A DNA stretch of 58,889 nucleotides from Bacillus sp. OK048. GTDB lineage: Bacteria; Bacillota; Bacilli; Bacillales; Cytobacillaceae. The position numbers and the translations under genes were made by a program. Numbering within the stretch: the first letter of the stretch is position 1; every line of letters begins with the position of its first letter. Below, in pieces: positions 1 to 8,980 of this stretch. The notes under the pieces are model-generated. The model saw nothing but the letters and a program-made list of their open reading frames with translations, was not told the DNA's origin and did no database searches. The stretch is taken from positions 1-58,889 of the forward strand of contig NZ_FNHN01000019.1 in assembly GCF_900103525.1 (NCBI RefSeq), read 5' to 3'.

Positions 1-90
1 ACCCGTTCCCATACCGAACACGGAAGTTAAGCTTCTTTGCGCCGATGGTAGTTGGGACTTTGTCCCTGTGAGAGTAGGACGTTGCCAGGC
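1..90 (+). rRNA. rrf: 5S ribosomal RNA, 3' portion (truncated by window start)
   Basis: The first 90 bases match the conserved 3' three quarters of a Bacillus 5S rRNA, including the CCGAACACGGAAGTTAAGC segment and the closing GTTGCCAGGC. About 26 bases of the 5' end lie outside the window. An intrinsic terminator follows directly and no tRNA gene is attached, so this is the last gene of an upstream rrn operon. Confidence 0.95.
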
Positions 91-97
91 AAAACGA

Positions 98-127
98 AAC
101 ACAACCGAATGAAGGTTGTGTTTTTTT
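98..127 (+). terminator. Intrinsic terminator of the upstream rRNA operon
   Basis: The inverted repeat AACACAACC / GGTTGTG with a 7-nt loop is followed by seven T residues, right after the 5S rRNA. Confidence 0.9.
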
Positions 128-164
128 GTGTTGTTTGGAAAAAATAGTGAGGTAACGGATTATA

Positions 165-328
165 GGAGAATCGTGCCCGAGAGGCGATATTTTTATTGAA
201 AGAGGAAACGATAGTCGGAGAGTCGTGCCCGAGCGGTGGTGTTTTTATTGAAAGAGGGAACGATAGCCAGAGAATCGTGCCCGACCGATGACGTTTTTAC
301 TGAAAGAGGGAACAATAGTCGGAGAATT
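165..328. repeat. 52-bp tandem repeat, three copies plus a partial fourth
   Basis: Three consecutive imperfect copies begin at 165, 217 and 269, each exactly 52 bp apart. All contain a (G/A)GAGA(A/G)TCGTGCCCGA core and a later TTTTTA(T/C)TGAAAGAGG(G/A)AAC block. A partial fourth copy starts at 321, and the sequence just before 165 resembles the end of another copy. Between copies, ACGAT and ATCGT arms could form a small hairpin across each junction. The period is not a multiple of three and the frames are not open, so this is not coding. Confidence 0.85.
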
Positions 329-487
329 GAACCTTGTGGTGTAACCTGTTTCCTTCAACGGGTCTTTCTAAGATAGATGGTAAACCAACCCCCAACCCCA
401 ATTCCAAACCACAACTAATTTCCTAAAAACATATTTAACAGGTTTCGTGCCTGCAAAAAATGGAGAAAATCATTAGTAGCATGTTGT

Positions 488-516
488 TTGCAACTACATA
501 AAATTTTCAGTATAAT
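488..516 (+). promoter_or_regulatory. Sigma-A promoter of the ctsR operon
   Basis: TTGCAA at 488-493 and a perfect TATAAT at 511-516 are separated by 17 bp, just upstream of the CtsR operator and of ctsR. Confidence 0.8.
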
Positions 517-519
517 TAA

Positions 520-543
520 AGTCAAATATAGTCAAAGTCAAAA
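520..543 (+). promoter_or_regulatory. CtsR operator (tandem heptads)
   Basis: AGTCAAA at 520-526, TAT, then AGTCAAA at 530-536 match the known CtsR box, a directly repeated heptad with a 3-bp spacer. A third, partial heptad, GTCAAAA, follows without a spacer at 537-543. The site lies immediately downstream of the -10 box, where bound CtsR would block initiation. Confidence 0.85.
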
Positions 544-556
544 AGGGGGTGGGAAG

Positions 557-1018
557 ATGAGGAACATCTCCGATATTATTGAAAAGTATTTAAAGCAAGT
601 GTTAGAAATGAGTGAAAAGGAACATGTTGAAATAAAGCGTAGTGAAATTGCTGATAAATTTCAATGTGTCCCGTCGCAAATCAATTATGTTATTAATACA
701 CGGTTTACTATTGAGCGGGGGTATATCGTAGAAAGTAAACGCGGTGGAGGCGGGTATATTCGAATCATGAAGGTCCAGTCCCATGATTTAGTCGATCTAA
801 TTGATCATTTGCTATCACTCATTAATATTCGTATTGCACAAACTACAGCAGAAGATGTTATTTTTAGACTTGTTCATGAGGAGATAATTACAAAACGAGA
901 AGCAAAAATTATGTTAAGTGTCATTGATCGTTCTGTTCTATATATTGATCTTCCATTCCGAGATGAATTAAGAGCCAGAATGTTGAAAGCGATGTTAACA
1001 TCACTGAAATATAAATAA
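557..1018 (+). CDS. ctsR: Transcriptional regulator CtsR (class III heat-shock repressor)
   Basis: This 153-residue protein has the family's usual length and starts MRNISDIIEKYLKQ. CtsR is a dimeric repressor of the clp heat-shock genes. Residues 1-70 form the winged-helix DNA-binding domain, which includes the glycine-rich RGGGGYI wing that senses heat; the rest is the C-terminal dimer domain. The ATG at 557 is chosen over an upstream in-frame start because it follows a GGGGGTGGG ribosome binding site and lies downstream of the promoter and operator. It is the first gene of ctsR-mcsA-mcsB-clpC, and the operator at 520-543 indicates autoregulation. Confidence 0.97.
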   Translation: MRNISDIIEKYLKQVLEMSEKEHVEIKRSEIADKFQCVPSQINYVINTRFTIERGYIVESKRGGGGYIRIMKVQSHDLVDLIDHLLSLINIRIAQTTAEDVIFRLVHEEIITKREAKIMLSVIDRSVLYIDLPFRDELRARMLKAMLTSLKYK

Positions 1019-1048
1019 TTTATACCAGCTAGAGAGGTGAAATGAGTA

Positions 1049-1597
1049 ATGATTTGCCAAGATTGTAATCAAAGACCTGCTGCACTGCATTTTACAAAAA
1101 TCATCAACGGTGAAAAAACCGAAGTAAATCTTTGCGAAAAATGTGCTCAAGAAAAGGGCGAGATGTTTATGATTACTGGAGGATCTGGTTTTACTTTTAA
1201 TAACCTTTTAGCAGGTCTATTAAATATTGATCCTTCTGTTCAGAAACAAAATCAAAATACCTTTCATCAAGAAGAAATTCTTCAATGTAATGGATGTTCG
1301 ATGACATTTCCACAATTTATAAAAGTTGGGCGTTTCGGATGTGCGCATTGCTATGAAACATTTAAAGAACAGCTTCCACCAGTCTTAAGAAGACTTCACA
1401 GCGGAAATTGGTCCCATAGCGGCAAAATCCCGCAGAGAATTGGCGGAGGAATTCAACTAAGAAAACAGGTTGAAAATCTTAAGAATGAATTAAAGGATTT
1501 AATCCAACAAGAGGAATTTGAAAAGGCTGCTATGATAAGAGATGAAATTCGCATGCTCGAAAAAGACTTATCAGACAGCAATAAGGGAGGGGAATAA
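1049..1597 (+). CDS. mcsA: McsA, zinc-binding activator of the protein arginine kinase
   Basis: This 182-residue protein begins MICQDCNQRP. It carries CxxC pairs at C3/C6 and C29/C32 and two further CxxC pairs (CNGC, CAHC) in the middle, which would bind zinc. A C-terminal UVR-type segment (QEEFEKAAMIRDEI) is predicted to be helical. In the family McsA activates McsB and helps deliver CtsR and damaged proteins to ClpC. It lies between ctsR and mcsB; its stop codon is one base from the mcsB start, which suggests translational coupling. Confidence 0.96.
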   Translation: MICQDCNQRPAALHFTKIINGEKTEVNLCEKCAQEKGEMFMITGGSGFTFNNLLAGLLNIDPSVQKQNQNTFHQEEILQCNGCSMTFPQFIKVGRFGCAHCYETFKEQLPPVLRRLHSGNWSHSGKIPQRIGGGIQLRKQVENLKNELKDLIQQEEFEKAAMIRDEIRMLEKDLSDSNKGGE

Positions 1598-1598
1598 C

Positions 1599-2669
1599 GT
1601 GTCGCTTGAACGCTTTATCAATCAAGCAGTCAGCTCGTGGATGAGTGAGGAGGGACCAGACTCAGATATTGTCCTTAGTTCCCGAATCCGTTTAGCCCGA
1701 AACTTTGATAACGTTAAGTTTCCAACATTATTTTCTCACGAAGAAGCACAATCGGTTATTTTAAAAATGGAAGAAATACTCCGTGAATCAAATTTCTCTA
1801 AGTTCGGGCAAATCGAATTACTGAAAATCGATGAATTACAACCGCTGCAAAAAAGAGTTTTAGTAGAAAAACATTTGATTAGTCCTAACTTGGCAGAGGA
1901 ATCGCCCTATGGTGCAGTTCTATTAACCGAAAATGAAGAAGTTAGTATTATGTTAAATGAAGAGGATCACATTCGCATACAGTGTCTGTTTCCGGGGCTT
2001 CAACTAACAGAGGCGCTGGATGCAGCTAATGAAATAGATGATTGGCTTGAAAGTCACATTCACTTTGGCTTTGATGAGAAGCATGGCTATCTAACAAGCT
2101 GCCCTACAAATGTTGGAACAGGACTTCGTGCTTCCGTAATGATGCACTTACCTGGTCTAATGTTGACACAGCAAATTAATCGCATCATTCCTGCTATTAA
2201 TCAACTGGGATTGGTTGTAAGAGGGATCTATGGTGAGGGGAGTGAAGCACTCGGAAATATATTTCAGATTTCCAATCAAATCACATTAGGAAAATCAGAG
2301 GAAGATATTTGCCGAGACCTTAAGGGTGTTGTAAGTCAGTTAATTTCACAAGAAAGGTCCGCTCGTGAAGCATTACGCAAAACTTCTAACATACAATTAG
2401 AAGATAGAGTATTCCGATCTTACGGGGTGTTAACTAATTGCAGGGTCATTGAAACAAAAGAGGCTGCAAAGTGCCTATCTGATGTTCGTTTAGGAATTGA
2501 TATGGGGTACATTGAGGATTTACCTAAGAATATATTGAATGAACTAATGATTTTAACACAGCCTGGCTTTTTGCAGCAGTATGCCGGAGGGCATTTACGA
2601 CCAGATGAAAGAGACATAAGACGAGCAGCATTAATTCGAGAACGACTAAAAATGGAGCAAGAAAAATAG
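1599..2669 (+). CDS. mcsB: McsB, protein arginine kinase
   Basis: This 356-residue protein belongs to the guanido-kinase fold family. It phosphorylates protein arginines, marking substrates for ClpC-ClpP and inactivating CtsR. Visible hallmarks are the SSRIRLARN nucleotide-binding motif near the N-terminus, TNVGTGLRASVMMHLP in the middle, and the RGIYGEGSEA loop. The GTG at 1599 is preferred to an in-frame ATG inside mcsA (1542) because it has the AAGGGAGGGG ribosome binding site and gives the family start MSLERFINQ. It sits directly behind mcsA and ahead of clpC. Confidence 0.96.
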   Translation: MSLERFINQAVSSWMSEEGPDSDIVLSSRIRLARNFDNVKFPTLFSHEEAQSVILKMEEILRESNFSKFGQIELLKIDELQPLQKRVLVEKHLISPNLAEESPYGAVLLTENEEVSIMLNEEDHIRIQCLFPGLQLTEALDAANEIDDWLESHIHFGFDEKHGYLTSCPTNVGTGLRASVMMHLPGLMLTQQINRIIPAINQLGLVVRGIYGEGSEALGNIFQISNQITLGKSEEDICRDLKGVVSQLISQERSAREALRKTSNIQLEDRVFRSYGVLTNCRVIETKEAAKCLSDVRLGIDMGYIEDLPKNILNELMILTQPGFLQQYAGGHLRPDERDIRRAALIRERLKMEQEK

Positions 2670-2685
2670 TGAGGAGGAATGGAAT

Positions 2686-5127
2686 ATGATGTTTGGCCGT
2701 TTTACTGAAAGAGCTCAAAAAGTATTAGCTTTAGCACAAGAGGAAGCAATTAGACTTGGGCATAATAATATTGGGACAGAACACATTTTATTAGGGTTAG
2801 TCCGTGAAGGAGAAGGCATTGCTGCAAAAGCACTTTATGGGCTAGGTTTAGGTTCTGAAAAGATCCAAAAGGAAGTTGAATCGTTAATCGGGAAAGGCCA
2901 AGAAGCATCCCAAACGATCCACTATACACCAAGAGCGAAAAAGGTAATTGAATTATCGATGGATGAAGCTCGAAAATTAGGACATTCTTATGTTGGAACT
3001 GAACATATTCTCCTAGGTTTAATCCGTGAAGGAGAAGGTGTCGCTGCAAGAGTTCTTAATAATCTCGGAGTAAGCTTAAATAAAGCACGACAACAGGTTT
3101 TACAATTACTAGGTAGTAATGAATCAGGCGGGCATCAGGGAGGCGCATCAGTAAGTGCGAATACCCCAACCCTCGACAGTCTTGCAAGAGATCTAACTTC
3201 TATTGCTAGAGAAGGAAGTTTGGATCCTGTTATTGGCAGAAGTAAGGAAATTCAGCGTGTAATTGAAGTGTTAAGCCGCCGTACAAAAAACAACCCCGTA
3301 TTAATTGGCGAGCCTGGTGTTGGTAAAACGGCTATCGCGGAAGGTCTTGCCCAACAAATTGTCAATAATGAAGTTCCGGAAATTCTTCGTGATAAGCGGG
3401 TTATGACCCTTGATATGGGAACAGTAGTAGCTGGTACCAAATATCGTGGAGAATTTGAAGATCGATTGAAAAAAGTAATGGATGAAATTCGCCAGGCAGG
3501 TAATATCATCCTCTTTATCGATGAATTACACACATTGATTGGAGCCGGGGGAGCTGAAGGGGCCATTGATGCTTCTAATATCTTAAAACCATCCTTGGCC
3601 CGTGGAGAACTGCAATGTATCGGTGCAACTACTCTTGACGAGTATCGTAAATATATCGAAAAAGACGCAGCGTTAGAACGCCGCTTTCAGCCGATCCGTG
3701 TTGAGGAGCCAACAGCTGATGAGTCTGTCCAAATATTAGAGGGTCTTCGAGATCGCTATGAAGCCCATCACCGGGTATCCATTACGGATGCAGCAATTGA
3801 AGCTGCGGTTAAGCTATCAGATCGCTATATTTCTGACCGGTTCCTGCCCGATAAAGCGATTGACTTAATTGATGAAGCAGGTTCAAAGGTTCGTTTACGC
3901 TCTTATACGACTCCTCCCAATTTAAAAGAATTAGAAGTTAAGCTTGATGAAGTACGTAAAGAGAAGGATTCTGCTGTTCAGAGTCAAGAATTTGAAAAAG
4001 CTGCTTCGCTAAGGGATACTGAACAACGACTTCGCGAACAGCTGGAAGAAACCAAGAAAACATGGAAAGAAAAACAAGGAAAAGAAAACAGTGAAGTTAC
4101 TGTTGAAGATATTGCAAGTGTAGTATCGAGCTGGACTGGTATACCGGTTTCAAAACTCGCTCAAACAGAAACAGCTAAATTGCTTAATTTAGAGGAAATC
4201 CTGCATTCCCGGTTAATTGGCCAAGAGGAAGCGGTTAAGGCTGTTTCCAAAGCGGTTCGTCGTGCACGAGCAGGCTTAAAGGATCCGAAACGTCCAATTG
4301 GCTCTTTTGTATTCCTCGGGCCTACAGGGGTAGGGAAAACCGAATTGGCACGAGCACTTGCAGAAGCAATGTTTGGTGATGAGGACGCCATGATTCGTAT
4401 CGATATGTCTGAATACATGGAGAAGCACTCCACCTCTCGTTTGGTTGGATCTCCTCCTGGGTATGTGGGCTATGAAGAAGGCGGTCAATTAACGGAAAAA
4501 GTAAGAAGAAAACCGTATTCCGTTATCCTGCTTGATGAAATCGAAAAAGCACACCCAGATGTATTTAATATTCTATTGCAAGTTCTCGAGGATGGTCGTT
4601 TAACAGATTCTAAAGGTAGAACCGTTGATTTCCGCAATACAGTTCTGATTATGACCTCTAACGTCGGAGCAGAAGCGTTGAAACGTAACAAGTATGTTGG
4701 TTTTAATATTCAAGATGGCGAGCAGAATTATAAGGATATGAAGGGTAAGGTAATGGAAGAATTGAAAAAGGCCTTCCGTCCAGAATTCTTAAACCGTATT
4801 GATGAAATTATTGTCTTCCATGCTTTGGAGAGAAAGCATCTAGAAGAAATTGTTACGCTTCTGTCTGACCAGTTAGTGAAACGTCTTAAAGAGCAGCATA
4901 TTTCTTTAGAATTAACAGAAGCAGCGAAGGCAAAAATTTCTATAGAAGGCTACGACCCAGAGTACGGTGCCCGTCCATTACGCAGGGCTATTCAAAAGCA
5001 TATTGAAGACCGTCTCTCTGAGGAGCTGTTAAAAGGTACAGTATTAACGGGTCAGCATGTTATTATTGATGTAGATAATGGTGAATTCTTAGTTAGAACA
5101 GCAGAAAAAACGACGCTGACTAAATAA
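2686..5127 (+). CDS. clpC: ClpC, AAA+ unfoldase of the Clp protease
   Basis: At 813 residues this is a full-length ClpC. It starts MMFGRFTERAQKVLALAQ with the double Clp N domain (about 1-145). The first AAA module has Walker A GEPGVGKT at 208-215, followed by the middle domain with a UVR-like segment (about 420-455) that docks McsA/MecA-type adaptors. The second AAA module has GPTGVGKT at 545-552 and the C-terminal D2-small domain. It unfolds arginine-phosphorylated and adaptor-delivered proteins for ClpP. It is last in the CtsR operon and is followed by a terminator. Confidence 0.98.
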   Translation: MMFGRFTERAQKVLALAQEEAIRLGHNNIGTEHILLGLVREGEGIAAKALYGLGLGSEKIQKEVESLIGKGQEASQTIHYTPRAKKVIELSMDEARKLGHSYVGTEHILLGLIREGEGVAARVLNNLGVSLNKARQQVLQLLGSNESGGHQGGASVSANTPTLDSLARDLTSIAREGSLDPVIGRSKEIQRVIEVLSRRTKNNPVLIGEPGVGKTAIAEGLAQQIVNNEVPEILRDKRVMTLDMGTVVAGTKYRGEFEDRLKKVMDEIRQAGNIILFIDELHTLIGAGGAEGAIDASNILKPSLARGELQCIGATTLDEYRKYIEKDAALERRFQPIRVEEPTADESVQILEGLRDRYEAHHRVSITDAAIEAAVKLSDRYISDRFLPDKAIDLIDEAGSKVRLRSYTTPPNLKELEVKLDEVRKEKDSAVQSQEFEKAASLRDTEQRLREQLEETKKTWKEKQGKENSEVTVEDIASVVSSWTGIPVSKLAQTETAKLLNLEEILHSRLIGQEEAVKAVSKAVRRARAGLKDPKRPIGSFVFLGPTGVGKTELARALAEAMFGDEDAMIRIDMSEYMEKHSTSRLVGSPPGYVGYEEGGQLTEKVRRKPYSVILLDEIEKAHPDVFNILLQVLEDGRLTDSKGRTVDFRNTVLIMTSNVGAEALKRNKYVGFNIQDGEQNYKDMKGKVMEELKKAFRPEFLNRIDEIIVFHALERKHLEEIVTLLSDQLVKRLKEQHISLELTEAAKAKISIEGYDPEYGARPLRRAIQKHIEDRLSEELLKGTVLTGQHVIIDVDNGEFLVRTAEKTTLTK

Positions 5128-5155
5128 CTATTATTCAAATGAACGAACAACTAAA

Positions 5156-5195
5156 AGGGGTACACGATACTAGTTCGACCGTGTACCTCTTTTTG
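5156..5195 (+). terminator. Terminator between clpC and radA
   Basis: AGGGGTACACG (5156-5166) pairs with CGTGTACCTCT (5180-5190) and is followed by a short T run. It would end the heat-shock transcript before radA. Confidence 0.75.
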
Positions 5196-5220
5196 TATTT
5201 AGAGTCAGGGGTAGATAGAA

Positions 5221-6603
5221 ATGGCCAAACGTAAAACGAAATTCATGTGTCAGGAGTGCGGGTATGAATCTCCTAAATGGATGGGAAAATGCCCTGGTTG
5301 TGGGGAATGGAACAAGATGGTGGAGGAAGTTGAGGTAACTGGCGGGAATAGAAGAGGTGCCTTTGCACATTCTAGTGGCGGCTCTGCAATATCAGCCAAA
5401 CCAACTCCTATTACAGCTATTGAATCTTTGGATGAACCGAGGATTCTTACCGATTTACATGAGCTTAATCGTGTTTTAGGCGGAGGAGTTGTTAAGGGCT
5501 CGCTCGTGCTAATTGGCGGTGATCCTGGTATCGGTAAGTCAACCCTCCTTTTACAGGTGTCATCTCAACTTGCATATAAAGGTAATCAGGTTTTATACAT
5601 ATCCGGTGAGGAATCTTTGAGACAAACAAAGCTTCGTGCAGAAAGATTAGGGATAAAATCTGAAAATCTCCTCGTTTATTCTGAAACAAATTTAGATGAA
5701 ATTAGCCGAAACATTGAAAGTACAAATCCAAGCTTTGTTATTATTGATTCTATTCAAACGATATTTCATCCGGAAGTCACATCTGCACCTGGTAGTGTTT
5801 CTCAGGTCCGTGAGTGTACATCAGAGTTAATGAGAATAGGAAAAACCAAAGGGATTGCCATTTTCATTGTTGGTCATGTAACAAAGGAAGGCTCGATTGC
5901 CGGTCCAAGACTACTCGAACATATGGTTGATACCGTCCTCTACTTTGAAGGGGAACGACACCATACGTATCGAATTCTGCGTGCCGTAAAAAATCGTTTT
6001 GGCTCAACAAATGAAATGGGAATTTTTGAAATGAAAGAATTTGGACTAGAAGAAGTGGCAAATCCATCGGAAATCTTTCTTGAAGAGAGATCACAAGGTG
6101 CTGCAGGATCAACAGTAGTTGCGTCAATGGAAGGCACCCGGCCGGTACTGGTTGAAATCCAAGCTTTAATTTCTCCAACAAGTTTTGGGAATCCAAGGAG
6201 AATGGCAACGGGGATTGACCATAACCGTGTACCATTATTAATGGCTGTATTAGAGAAGCGAATGGGAATGCTGCTTCAGAATCAAGACGCGTACCTTAAG
6301 GTAGCAGGTGGAGTAAAATTAGATGAACCAGCCATTGATTTAGCGATTGCCGTAAGTATTGCATCAAGCTTTCGGGATAAACCTACGAGGGCAACAGATT
6401 GTATTATAGGTGAGGTTGGGCTAACTGGGGAGGTAAGAAGGGTCTCTAGAATTGAACAACGCGTTCAGGAAGCGGCAAAATTGGGTTTCGAACGGGTTAT
6501 CTTACCTGCTAATAATTTAGGGGGCTGGCAAAGTCCGAAAGGTGTAGAATTAGTCGGCGTCTCTACCGTAGCTGAAGCTTTAAAAGCAGCGTTGGGGGTG
6601 TAG
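5221..6603 (+). CDS. radA: DNA repair protein RadA (Sms)
   Basis: This 460-residue protein is the usual length. An N-terminal C4 zinc finger (CQECGYESPKWMGKCPGC, from residue 10) is followed by a RecA-like ATPase core with Walker A GGDPGIGKST. The RadA signature KNRFG comes next, then a Lon-protease-like C-terminal domain (GVKLDEPAIDLAIAVSIASS). RadA drives branch migration and processing of recombination intermediates. The ribosome binding site (CAGGGG) is weak. disA begins 3 nt after the stop codon; the two proteins are functionally linked in Bacillus, where RadA modulates DisA. Confidence 0.97.
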   Translation: MAKRKTKFMCQECGYESPKWMGKCPGCGEWNKMVEEVEVTGGNRRGAFAHSSGGSAISAKPTPITAIESLDEPRILTDLHELNRVLGGGVVKGSLVLIGGDPGIGKSTLLLQVSSQLAYKGNQVLYISGEESLRQTKLRAERLGIKSENLLVYSETNLDEISRNIESTNPSFVIIDSIQTIFHPEVTSAPGSVSQVRECTSELMRIGKTKGIAIFIVGHVTKEGSIAGPRLLEHMVDTVLYFEGERHHTYRILRAVKNRFGSTNEMGIFEMKEFGLEEVANPSEIFLEERSQGAAGSTVVASMEGTRPVLVEIQALISPTSFGNPRRMATGIDHNRVPLLMAVLEKRMGMLLQNQDAYLKVAGGVKLDEPAIDLAIAVSIASSFRDKPTRATDCIIGEVGLTGEVRRVSRIEQRVQEAAKLGFERVILPANNLGGWQSPKGVELVGVSTVAEALKAALGV

Positions 6604-6606
6604 TAT

Positions 6607-7680
6607 ATGGAAAATAGAAAGCTAGGTGAACAAACCGTAAGCGAAGTTTTACAGTTTATTGCCCCAGGTACACCGATTCGTGAAGGAATCGATAATGTAC
6701 TTAGGGCAAATACCGGCGGGCTAATCGTAGTTGGTTACAATGATAAAGTTAAAAGTATTGTAGATGGAGGATTTCAAATTAATTGTCCATTTTCGCCGAG
6801 TTATCTATATGAGTTAGCAAAAATGGATGGCGCGATTATCCTTAATGAATTAGGAAATACGATTCTAATTGCGAATGCCCAACTGGTTCCGGATTCAGAC
6901 ATTTCCGCATCAGAAACAGGTATGAGGCACCGGACTGCTGAAAGAGTGGCTAGGCAGACAAAAGCACTTGTCATTGCTATTTCCCAAAGACGAAATGTCA
7001 TCACCCTCTATCAAGGAAACTTCCGTTATGCCTTAAAAGATATTTCAGTGATCCTAACAAAGGCAAATCAGGCCATTCAAATGCTGGAAAAGTATAAATC
7101 AGTCCTAGGGCGAAGTATTGCCAATCTGAGTATTTTAGAGTATGAAGAATCGGTTACATATAACGATTTCTTACTTGTTCTTCACCGATTTGAAATGGTG
7201 CTTAAAATAAAAAATGAACTTATTACTTACTTAAATGAACTTGGCACTGAGGGCAGGCTTATTCGTCTGCAAATGAATGAGATTCTAACCGATTTAGAAG
7301 AGGAGACGTCTCTTATTATTAAAGATTATGCTCTCGAGCGAAATATTAAGGAAAAAGATGTTCTTAAACGAATGCAGGTATTAACTAGTAATGGAACATT
7401 AGATGATATTGCTATCCTGAAACTAATGGGGTATCAAGGGTATATTCCTCTTGATGAAAATAAACATCCCCGCGGATATCGGATTCTCAACAAAATCCCT
7501 CGACTGCCTATTGTTATTATTGAAAATATTATTAACCGCTTCGGTGAGTTTTCAAAAATTATCGTGGCTAGTGTTGAACAGCTGGATGACGTTGAGGGGA
7601 TAGGGGAAATTCGAGCAAAAAAAATTAAGGAAGGGTTAAAATTAATAAAAGATCGCTTATATACTGAGCGGCAATTATAA
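6607..7680 (+). CDS. disA: DisA, diadenylate cyclase and DNA-integrity scanning protein
   Basis: This 357-residue protein makes c-di-AMP from two ATP and scans DNA for branched structures. The DAC domain catalytic motifs are intact: DGA at 74-76 and RHRTAE at 107-112. A helical spine follows, and a C-terminal helix-hairpin-helix domain (VEGIGEIRAKKIKEGL) binds DNA junctions. It begins 3 nt after radA and is probably co-translated with it. About 180 bp without a gene follow before yacL, where a new promoter appears. Confidence 0.97.
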   Translation: MENRKLGEQTVSEVLQFIAPGTPIREGIDNVLRANTGGLIVVGYNDKVKSIVDGGFQINCPFSPSYLYELAKMDGAIILNELGNTILIANAQLVPDSDISASETGMRHRTAERVARQTKALVIAISQRRNVITLYQGNFRYALKDISVILTKANQAIQMLEKYKSVLGRSIANLSILEYEESVTYNDFLLVLHRFEMVLKIKNELITYLNELGTEGRLIRLQMNEILTDLEEETSLIIKDYALERNIKEKDVLKRMQVLTSNGTLDDIAILKLMGYQGYIPLDENKHPRGYRILNKIPRLPIVIIENIINRFGEFSKIIVASVEQLDDVEGIGEIRAKKIKEGLKLIKDRLYTERQL

Positions 7681-7710
7681 ATCTAATTTTTAAAAACAAT
7701 TTCCATATAT

Positions 7711-7750
7711 TTGACAGAGATTTTCCCCAATGCTACCCTTGAAGGGGAAA
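7711..7750 (+). promoter_or_regulatory. Candidate yacL promoter with overlapping inverted repeat
   Basis: TTGACA at 7711-7716 is 17 bp from TACCCT at 7734-7739. The inverted repeat TTTCCCC (7722-7728) / GGGGAAA (7744-7750) brackets the -10 region and could be an operator. No long T run follows, so it does not look like a terminator. Confidence 0.5.
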
Positions 7751-7858
7751 TTTGCTATGAAAACGGTGACCATTTAATTTGCTATTTTATAAAAATAATC
7801 AAGAAACAAAGGTTTCATTTTTGGGAATATGTTTATAATGAATAGAGGAGGTGAAGGA

Positions 7859-8944
7859 ATGTTAAAACGTATTGTGCAAGCATGTTTTCTCATTACAGGC
7901 GGGACTCTTGGGATATTATTGATTCCGCTATTGCTAGAATTAATTAAAATGAATGACATTCCAATAATCAGTAGCTCGTATGCCACGGCTATTCTAGGTG
8001 CAATTATTTTTTATCTTATTACTTTTTGGGCAGTAGATTATGTACTTGAGTTTATTAAATGGGCAGAAGATTCACTGGTGAAAATCCCGGTAACAGATGT
8101 GATTTTTGGCAGTTTAGGATTAATCTTTGGCTTGTTAGTAGCCTTTTTATTCGGATTTGCTCTAAATGCAATTCAAGAGCCTATACTAAATGCGGTCGCT
8201 CCTCTTTTACTGACATTATTATTTGGTTACTTAGGCTTTCAGGTCGGATTTAAGAAAAGAGATGAGCTTTTAAATCTATTTGGCAGCCGTGGCAAGAAGA
8301 AGGGTGGAGAAGAAGATTCTGAACAGGCGGAGGGTCAGTCGCTTAAGATCCTAGATACTAGTGTAATTATTGATGGTCGTGTGGCTGATATTTGCCAAAC
8401 AGGATTTTTAGAAGGAACAATTGTCATTCCTCGCTTTGTACTCGAGGAACTACAGCATATTGCTGATTCATCTGATGTCCTAAAGCGAAATAGAGGCAGA
8501 CGTGGACTAGATATATTAAATCGGATCCAAAAAGAACTTGCGATTAAAGTAGAAATTTATGAAGGCGATTTTGATGAAATTCAAGAAGTGGACAGCAAAC
8601 TAGTGAAACTAGCTAAGATTACGAATGGGATGCTTGTTACCAATGACTTTAATCTTAATAAAGTATGTGAATTACAGAACGTTTCAGTATTGAATATTAA
8701 TGATTTAGCCAATGCTGTTAAACCAGTTGTTTTACCAGGGGAAGAGTTAGCCGTGCAGGTAATCAAGGATGGTAAGGAATATCACCAAGGCGTAGCATAT
8801 CTTGATGACGGAACAATGATTGTGGTTGAGGAAGGCAGAGAATACATTGGAAAAAGAATTGAAGTTCTTGTTACAAGTGTTCTTCAAACATCAGCAGGAA
8901 GAATGATCTTTGCAAAACCGAAATTATTGGAAAAGGCGCTGTAG
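7859..8944 (+). CDS. yacL: YacL family PIN/TRAM membrane protein
   Basis: This 361-residue protein has about four hydrophobic membrane segments in residues 1-140. A cytoplasmic PIN nuclease-like domain follows; it begins LDTSVIIDGRVADIC and includes the acidic residues of the fold (TNDFNLNKVC). A C-terminal TRAM RNA-binding domain (GREYIGKRIEVLVTS) completes it. The ATG at 7859 is chosen because GAGGAGGTG precedes it; an upstream ATG at 7829 lacks a ribosome binding site. The family's role is unproven, though a membrane-tethered RNase or RNA-binding function fits the domains. Confidence 0.9.
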   Translation: MLKRIVQACFLITGGTLGILLIPLLLELIKMNDIPIISSSYATAILGAIIFYLITFWAVDYVLEFIKWAEDSLVKIPVTDVIFGSLGLIFGLLVAFLFGFALNAIQEPILNAVAPLLLTLLFGYLGFQVGFKKRDELLNLFGSRGKKKGGEEDSEQAEGQSLKILDTSVIIDGRVADICQTGFLEGTIVIPRFVLEELQHIADSSDVLKRNRGRRGLDILNRIQKELAIKVEIYEGDFDEIQEVDSKLVKLAKITNGMLVTNDFNLNKVCELQNVSVLNINDLANAVKPVVLPGEELAVQVIKDGKEYHQGVAYLDDGTMIVVEEGREYIGKRIEVLVTSVLQTSAGRMIFAKPKLLEKAL

Positions 8945-8980
8945 CTAGACAGACAATTAGAGATAGATGGGAGTTTTATT

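Noticed and set aside
91..487. tRNA genes after the 5S rRNA, often found at this place
   Set aside because: No cloverleaf, T-loop (GTTCGANNC) or CCA-end pattern could be found between the 5S terminator and ctsR. The same holds for 57972-58591.
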